From Chloroflexota bacterium (GTDB lineage Bacteria > Chloroflexota > Limnocylindria > Limnocylindrales > CSP1-4), in contig PMYK01000028.1 of NCBI GenBank assembly GCA_003171255.1, forward strand, positions 11,328-50,257: a stretch of 38,930 nucleotides of DNA, in the 5' to 3' direction. The translations under genes were made by a program, and so were the position numbers. This document shows positions 34,969 through 38,930 of the stretch, piece after piece (the stretch's first letter is position 1; every line of letters begins with the position of its first letter). A model generated the notes under the pieces. It did no database searches. It saw only the letters and a list, made by a program, of their open reading frames with translations, and was not told the origin of the DNA.

Positions 34969-35820
34969 CTACAGCGGACGCCGGCGGCGCGCGGCCGGGT
35001 CGCGGGGGAATTCACGCGGCGTCTCCGCCACCTTCTCGACCACCGCCAGAACGTGGTCCTCGAGCCCCGGCACGGTCACGTCCTCCACAGCCACCAGACG
35101 GCCGCGCAGCTGGCGGAGCGCCGGCTCCGCCGCCGCTATCTCGTCGTCGAGGGGGAAGCGCTTCCAGGCCACCAGGATCCCGCCGACTCGGAGCAGCGGC
35201 AGGGACACCTCCGCGAGGTCGGCCAGGTCCGCGACTGCCCGAGCCACGACGGCTCCCCAGCGGCCGCGGTGGTCCGGGTCTGCGGCGAGGATCTCGGCGC
35301 GGGCGGCGAAGACGGCCACTCGATCGCCGATCCCCAGGGCCTCCACGGCCGTGGCCAGGAAGCGTGCCTTCTTGGCGACCGACTCCACGAGCAGCGCCCG
35401 ACGGGCCGGAAGCGCGATGGCCAGCGGAATGCCCGGGTAGCCGCCGCCGCTGCCGAGGTCCACGAAGTCGTCGATGCCGGCCCAACGCAGCAGAGGAATG
35501 GCGGTCAGGCTGTCGAGCACGTGCTCCCGAGCGATCATCCCGGGCTCTCGGATCCCGCTGAGATTGATCGCCTGGTTCCACGCGAGCAGTAATCGGACGT
35601 GGTCGCCCATCGCTTCGAGGTGGGCCTCCGACAGGCTGGCCTCGGCAGCTCCGGCAGCTCCGGCAGCTCCGGCAGCTCCGGCCGCTCCGGCCGCGCCGCC
35701 GCCTGCGCCGTGGAGGGCCGCGTCCAGACCGTCGCGAACCGTCGCGAGGTATTCCTCGGGCAGCAGCTCCAGGCCGTCAACGCACGTCGGGAGCGGATCG
35801 CGGCCTGGAGGTGGGGTCAT
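34969..35820 (-). CDS. rsmG: RsmG, 16S rRNA m7G527 methyltransferase
   Basis: A 283-residue SAM-dependent methyltransferase that modifies G527 of 16S rRNA; loss gives low-level streptomycin resistance in other bacteria. The conserved core runs from about 65: LLLAWNQAINLSGIREPGM, HVLDSLTAIPLL, SAM motif I FVDLGSGGGYPGIPLAIALP at about 113-132, VESVAKKARFL, and the ARAVADLADLAEVSLPLLR segment. The start is the ATG at 35820 with GGGAG upstream; the longer frame adds only low-complexity sequence. An Ala/Gly repeat at about 44-59 (encoded by the 9-bp repeat) is inserted before the core. Confidence 0.93.
   Translation of the reverse strand: MTPPPGRDPLPTCVDGLELLPEEYLATVRDGLDAALHGAGGGAAGAAGAAGAAGAAGAAEASLSEAHLEAMGDHVRLLLAWNQAINLSGIREPGMIAREHVLDSLTAIPLLRWAGIDDFVDLGSGGGYPGIPLAIALPARRALLVESVAKKARFLATAVEALGIGDRVAVFAARAEILAADPDHRGRWGAVVARAVADLADLAEVSLPLLRVGGILVAWKRFPLDDEIAAAEPALRQLRGRLVAVEDVTVPGLEDHVLAVVEKVAETPREFPRDPAARRRRPL
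35643..35678 (-). repeat. 9-bp tandem repeat inside rsmG
   Basis: Four perfect copies of CGGCAGCTC followed by variant copies encode a Gly-Ala-Ala tripeptide repeat. The period is a multiple of three, so changes in number preserve the frame. Confidence 0.9.
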
Positions 35821-36136
35821 CCGTGGACTCCCGTTCCTCACGGTCGCGCCGCTCCCGGCGTTGTCTCTTCTCGCACCCGGCGTCCCTCGGTCTTCCCGCG
35901 CTGGTCCAGTCTCCGGCCGGGTTTCCCCAGGCCCCTCGCCGACGCGGTTACCCATCTGACGGTCCGCAACTGCGGTGCGGATGTCGGACGGTAGGCGCCG
36001 TCCCCTAGGCAGTCAACGAGGTTTTCCACCAATTTAGGTCATTCATCCACGAAAGTGGATAACTCTCTACGCCGAAGGACGGAGGTGGAAGACTCGACGG
36101 GCGATGAGCGGCCTCAAGGCTGGATCGGAGCCCGAG
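35821..36136. promoter_or_regulatory. rsmG upstream region with candidate promoter
   Basis: 316 bases between csoR and rsmG. On the minus strand TTGACT (plus 36011-36016), a 17-base spacer and TACCGT (35988-35993) form a moderate promoter for rsmG. AT-rich sequence with DnaA-box-like motifs lies just upstream (36022-36062). No gene is supported here. Confidence 0.35.
36022..36062. other. Three DnaA-box-like sequences with a small inverted repeat
   Basis: TTTTCCACC (36022-36030) and TCATCCACG (36043-36051) match 7 of 9 bases of TTATCCACA, and TTATCCACT on the minus strand (36054-36062) matches 8 of 9. The last two form ATCCAC-GAAA-GTGGAT. This could be a csoR terminator hairpin or DnaA binding sites. 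The rsmG gene is often found near oriC, but no dnaA, mnmG or parAB is visible here. Confidence 0.3.
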
Positions 36137-36541
36137 TCAGACGCGCGGGTTCTTGACCGGCTTGCCGAGGGTGCGGCGGACGACATCGAGCACTTCCTCG
36201 ATGTAGCGCTCTGGATCGCCCTTCTCCGCAGCCGTCCGAACGCAGCCCTGGACGTGGTCTTCGAGAATCAGCAGGGCCACCGAGTCGACGGCGGCCCGAA
36301 GCGCGGCGGTCTGCTGAAGGATGTCGATGCAGTACTCGCGGCGCTCGATCATCCGCTCGATGCCGCGCACTTGGCCCTCGATACGCTTGAGCCGGCGCAC
36401 CAGAATCGACTGGTCGCGCGAGTACGAGTGCCGGAACGTCGGATCCAGCTCGGGCGCGTCGGCACCGGCATCGAGCCCACCGATGGTGGCAACGGCCGAC
36501 CCATCGCCGCCCGTCTTCGTAAGCTCGTCCTGTCCTGCCAA
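36137..36541 (-). CDS. csoR: CsoR-family copper-responsive repressor
   Basis: A 134-residue regulator from a TTG start at 36541, with GAGGA five bases upstream. A GTG at 36553 is the alternative; any start beyond the operator at 36610 would place the operator inside the gene. The conserved all-helical core (about 45-130) has RRLKRIEGQVRGIERMIERR, then YCIDILQQTAALRAAVDSVA and LEDHVQGCV. The Cys of EYC and the H-x3-C of HVQGC supply the Cys-His-Cys triad typical of Cu(I)-sensing CsoR. The N-terminal 40 residues are polar and probably disordered. No copper exporter gene is adjacent, so the visible target is its own promoter. Confidence 0.9.
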   Translation of the reverse strand: MAGQDELTKTGGDGSAVATIGGLDAGADAPELDPTFRHSYSRDQSILVRRLKRIEGQVRGIERMIERREYCIDILQQTAALRAAVDSVALLILEDHVQGCVRTAAEKGDPERYIEEVLDVVRRTLGKPVKNPRV

Positions 36542-36606
36542 TTCAATCCTCACTTCGTGGTCGCGGCCTCGCGAGACCCTCGGCGGAGACCCGGCTACGT
36601 TCAGGA

Positions 36607-36635
36607 TGATACCCCCAGGGAGTATTCGAGGCAAC
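36607..36635 (-). promoter_or_regulatory. csoR promoter with embedded CsoR operator
   Basis: On the minus strand TTGCCT (plus 36630-36635), a 17-base spacer and TATCAT (36607-36612) form a good sigma-70 promoter. The spacer contains a near-perfect palindrome ATAC-CCCC-A-GGGA-GTAT (36610-36626, one mismatch), of the class bound by CsoR repressors. The position fits negative autoregulation. Confidence 0.8.
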
Positions 36636-36689
36636 GCGCTCGGTCCGCCTCGGGCGTCCTCGAATGCTCCAAGAGGATAGACTTGGAGG

Positions 36690-37325
36690 GTGGACTCGCG
36701 AGAGCAGCTGGGCATGGGCCAAAGCGGCATGACCGACGAGGCGGCGACTCCCGGTCAACGATCTGACTATGGCTTCGCCCACGCGAGCGAGGCCGAATTC
36801 GCTCGGATTCTCGATTTCTATCAGGTCGCCTGGGAGTACGAGCCGACCGTCTTCGCGATCCTGTGGGACCTCGATGGCAACGTCCTCGAGAGCTTCGCGC
36901 CGGACTTCTACCTGCCCGATCTCGAACTCTTCATCGAGTTGACGACGCTCCAGCAGCGGCTGGTTCGAAAGAAGAACCGCAAGGTCCGCCGACTGCGCGA
37001 GCTGTACCCGGGGCTTCGAATCAAGCTGTTCTACGCCCGTGACTTCCGGGCCCTGATGCTCAAGTACGGCCGGGCCGCACTCGTCTCCGAGCTGAGCGGT
37101 ACCCTGGGTCAGGTGACGTCACGCCAGGAGGCGGAGGCGTCGGTCGCGCCGGGAGACCGATTGGTCGGGCTCGATCGATCCAGCAATCGGAGCGGCGACG
37201 GCGACCTCGGCCCGTCAGGCTCCAACGCCGAAGGGCGCCCAAATCACGAACGCCGCTCGCGCGCCTCCCGTCGCCGCGCCGTGCGGAAGGCCGCGGCATC
37301 TACGCTACGGGCACCCGCCACGTGA
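36690..37325 (+). CDS. PD-(D/E)XK-like protein next to hpt
   Basis: A 211-residue protein. Residues about 25-125 form an endonuclease-like alpha/beta core: EFARILDFYQVAWEYEP, then DFYLPDLELFIELTT, KKNRKVRRLRELYPG and IKLFYARDF. The D-F-Y-L-P ... I-E-L-T-T pattern resembles the PD-(D/E)XK motif, but the usual Lys after E-x is Thr, so catalysis is doubtful unless a downstream Lys substitutes. The last 75 residues are basic and low-complexity. The start is uncertain: GTG at 36690, or ATG at 36714 or 36732. It is divergent from csoR, and hpt begins 13 bases after its stop, so the two are likely an operon. Confidence 0.72.
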   Translation: MDSREQLGMGQSGMTDEAATPGQRSDYGFAHASEAEFARILDFYQVAWEYEPTVFAILWDLDGNVLESFAPDFYLPDLELFIELTTLQQRLVRKKNRKVRRLRELYPGLRIKLFYARDFRALMLKYGRAALVSELSGTLGQVTSRQEAEASVAPGDRLVGLDRSSNRSGDGDLGPSGSNAEGRPNHERRSRASRRRAVRKAAASTLRAPAT

Positions 37326-37338
37326 TCAAGAGGTAGCG

Positions 37339-37899
37339 ATGAAAGTCTCCCAGGACCTCGTCTCCGACGTAGCCGAGGTGCTGCTAACCGAGGAGCAGAT
37401 TGCGGCCAAAGTGGCCGAGCTCGGGCAGAGGATCACCGCCGACTACGCCGGCCACGAGCTGACGCTGGTCAGCGTGCTCAAGGGATCGCTGCCGTTCATG
37501 GCGGATCTCATGCGTCGCATCAGCCTGCCTGTCCGGATCGACCTCATGGAGGTCTCGAGCTACGGCGGCAATGCGACCGAGTCGTCAGGGCTGGTCCGCA
37601 TCCTCAAGGACCTGAGCGCGCCGATCGAAGGCCGCGACGTCCTCCTCGTGGAAGACATCATCGACACCGGCCTGACCCTCAACTACCTGCTGCGATACCT
37701 CAAGGGCAAGAACCCGCGCTCGATCAAGGTCTGCTCATTGCTGGACAAGCCGGCGCGGCGCCTGGTCGAGTTCCCGCTCGACTATGTCGGATTCGAGATC
37801 CCGGACGCCTTCGTGGTGGGGTATGGTCTCGACTTCGGGGAGGTATACCGGAACCTCCGCTTCGTGGGCGTGCTCCGCCCCGAGGCCTACGAGTCGTGA
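37339..37899 (+). CDS. hpt: Hypoxanthine phosphoribosyltransferase
   Basis: A 186-residue purine-salvage enzyme that joins hypoxanthine or guanine to PRPP. SVLKGSLPFMADLMRR is near 45-60, the flexible loop DLMEVSSYGGNATESSG near 72-88, and the PRPP motif VLLVEDIIDTGLTL at about 101-114. The C-terminal LDYVGFEIPDAFVVGYGLDF supplies base-contacting residues. The ATG at 37339 has AGAGGTAG upstream. With purH at the other end of the window this is a second IMP-forming gene, but the two are not linked. Confidence 0.95.
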   Translation: MKVSQDLVSDVAEVLLTEEQIAAKVAELGQRITADYAGHELTLVSVLKGSLPFMADLMRRISLPVRIDLMEVSSYGGNATESSGLVRILKDLSAPIEGRDVLLVEDIIDTGLTLNYLLRYLKGKNPRSIKVCSLLDKPARRLVEFPLDYVGFEIPDAFVVGYGLDFGEVYRNLRFVGVLRPEAYES

Positions 37900-37909
37900 G
37901 GAGGCCAGG

Positions 37910-38374
37910 ATGAACTACACCTCGGCCACACGCGGTCACTGGCTCGTCGCGATTGGCGCGATTGTGATCGTGGGCTCGACGATGCTGCAGTGGTGGCAGA
38001 TCGGCGGCGGTCCCGGCGAGCTCCCCCAGCGCAGCGGGGTGGGCATCTCTGACGGGCCCGTCTTCTTCCTGATGTTCCTCGTCTCCGTGGCAAGCCTGTT
38101 GCTGGTGACGCTGCCCTTCGCGTCGGAACGGCCGATTGCGATCGATCACCCGGTTGCGTACCTGGCTCTCTTCGCCACGATCACGATCGGCTACTTCTGG
38201 CAGTTGATCAGCCTCGCCCAGGTCCAGTTGAAGCCATGGCCGGTGGTCCAGACGCAGCGCCTGCCCTGGCCCCCGCAGCGCGGCGTGGGACTGTGGCTTG
38301 CGGCCGTCGGTCTTGTCTTGTTCGCGCGCGGCGTGTTTGAAGTCTTCGAGGAACGCCGCCGCCGTCTCTATTAG
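37910..38374 (+). CDS. Small multi-span membrane protein, unknown
   Basis: A 154-residue protein from the ATG at 37910 with GAGGAGG upstream, ten bases after hpt. Four hydrophobic segments are visible (about 8-27, 48-68, 80-100 and 122-142), with a basic C-terminal EERRRR end. Trp-rich loops (LQWWQIGG, KPWPVVQTQRLPWPP) separate them. I recognise no family. Co-transcription with hpt is suggested by spacing alone. Confidence 0.75.
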   Translation: MNYTSATRGHWLVAIGAIVIVGSTMLQWWQIGGGPGELPQRSGVGISDGPVFFLMFLVSVASLLLVTLPFASERPIAIDHPVAYLALFATITIGYFWQLISLAQVQLKPWPVVQTQRLPWPPQRGVGLWLAAVGLVLFARGVFEVFEERRRRLY

Positions 38375-38664
38375 TTCCGGTATTGGTTCCGGGCGATCGT
38401 CCCCAGCTCGGAATCTCGCTCGTTCGGCCGAGGTGACCGTTGCAGGACGGAGACCTGCACATTTCGTATGCTTGACACGGTTGCCGTATAGTTAGTGTCT
38501 GGCGAAGCGGATGCACCTGCACGGTCGCCGACACCCGAGGCGTGGCTGTCGAGCGGGTAACCGTTCGCCACTCCGAGAGCTCCGGCACTACGGCAAGCGA
38601 CCCAGGCTTTCCTGGCTGTCGCGGGGCAGTGCGATCACCCTCTCGTCTTGAGGTTCGTCTGTTC
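38375..38664. other. Intergenic region before the last GNAT gene
   Basis: 290 bases. TTGACA at 38472-38477 is a perfect -35, but the only good -10-like match (TATAGT, 38487-38492) is nine bases away, too close. A TGCAGG / CCTGCA inverted repeat with a 7-base loop lies near 38436-38454 and could be a terminator remnant. No gene is supported. Confidence 0.4.
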
Positions 38665-38930
38665 GTGGAGTACCTGGTCAGGCAGGCCCGCATCACCGAC
38701 GTGGATCGGTTGTACGCGCTATGCGCGGAGAAAGGGGCCGTGCCTGGCGGCGACTCGCCGATCGATGCGATCGGTCTGTTGCGCCAGCTCGTCTACCTGC
38801 CGAATGCGAGCGTCGCGCTCGCGGAGGCCGGTCGCCAGCTGGTAGGCGGCGCAGTGCTCGGCCTTCGGCCATCGGTCAGATCCGGCGGTTTCGTCGGCAC
38901 GGTCGATGTGCTGGTTGTCGCGAACGGACA
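38665..38930 (+). CDS. GNAT acetyltransferase, N-terminal part (cut by right edge)
   Basis: From GTG at 38665 the frame reads VEYLVRQARITDVDRLYALC, then SPIDAIGLLRQLVYLPNASVA, LAEAGRQLVGGAVLGLRPS and FVGTVDVLVVANG up to the window edge. This is the usual N-terminal half of a GNAT fold: an opening R-x-A-R-x-x-D-x-D-x-L strand/helix and the G-x-A/G-x-L-x-L core strand, with the acetyl-CoA loop expected just beyond the edge. An upstream GTG at 38629 is also in frame. The plus-strand frame of similar length in this region (38648-38845) lacks family features. Confidence 0.8.
   Translation, partial: MEYLVRQARITDVDRLYALCAEKGAVPGGDSPIDAIGLLRQLVYLPNASVALAEAGRQLVGGAVLGLRPSVRSGGFVGTVDVLVVANG

Noticed and set aside
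38648-38845. Plus-strand open frame starting with ATG near the right edge
   Set aside because: The overlapping frame from GTG 38665 gives a recognisable GNAT N-terminus; this one is Arg/Ser-rich shadow sequence.

Overview
The window is one stretch of a high-GC bacterial chromosome (roughly two thirds G+C by eye, many GTG and some TTG starts). No rRNA or tRNA fixes the taxonomy. An HspR/HAIR heat-shock circuit, an APC permease beside two TrkA-type proteins, a CsoR regulator and alanine-rich, low-complexity protein tails fit Chloroflexota or an actinobacterium-like lineage. I lean to Chloroflexota, as inference only. There is no sign of phage, plasmid, insertion sequence or CRISPR.

Layout. 1-9193: housekeeping and accessory genes. 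These are purH (C-terminus cut by the left edge), a small membrane protein, a cupin, two paralogous genes of unknown function (one with two TPM-like domains and membrane anchors, one soluble), a NUDIX-GNAT fusion, a GNAT acetyltransferase and an anchored W-repeat propeller-like protein. 9226-18260: a proteostasis locus read leftwards from one HAIR-type operator/promoter, in the order hsp20, hspR, lon, four tandem small CxxC proteins of unrecognised family, a zinc-finger-less DnaJ, clpB. 18262-19443: a decayed stretch with an 8-bp tandem repeat and a remnant of an ABC-2 permease gene. 19501-28584: a sugar-utilisation cluster with a GntR/UTRA regulator, a Dpp-type ABC importer, a BadF/NAGK-type kinase and, divergently, a GH4 glycosidase; the kinase and GH4 enzyme suggest a PTS-independent phospho-glycoside route. 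28903-29847: an EamA-type transporter. 29942-33942: an APC (KimA-like) permease, a universal stress protein and two TrkA/RCK-type proteins, probably potassium uptake. 34232-38930: a phosphoesterase, rsmG, csoR with a clear operator/promoter, a PD-(D/E)XK-like protein with hpt and a small membrane protein, and the start of a GNAT gene cut by the right edge.

The most promising undescribed element is the set of four tandem 77-81-residue proteins at 13282-14381. They share PH, VERxN-like, CxxC and RSDxxH motifs and lie inside the heat-shock gene run between lon and dnaJ. Second is the paralogous pair at 2784-5428, whose shared module is itself internally duplicated. Third is the ABC importer + sugar kinase + GH4 combination without PTS genes.
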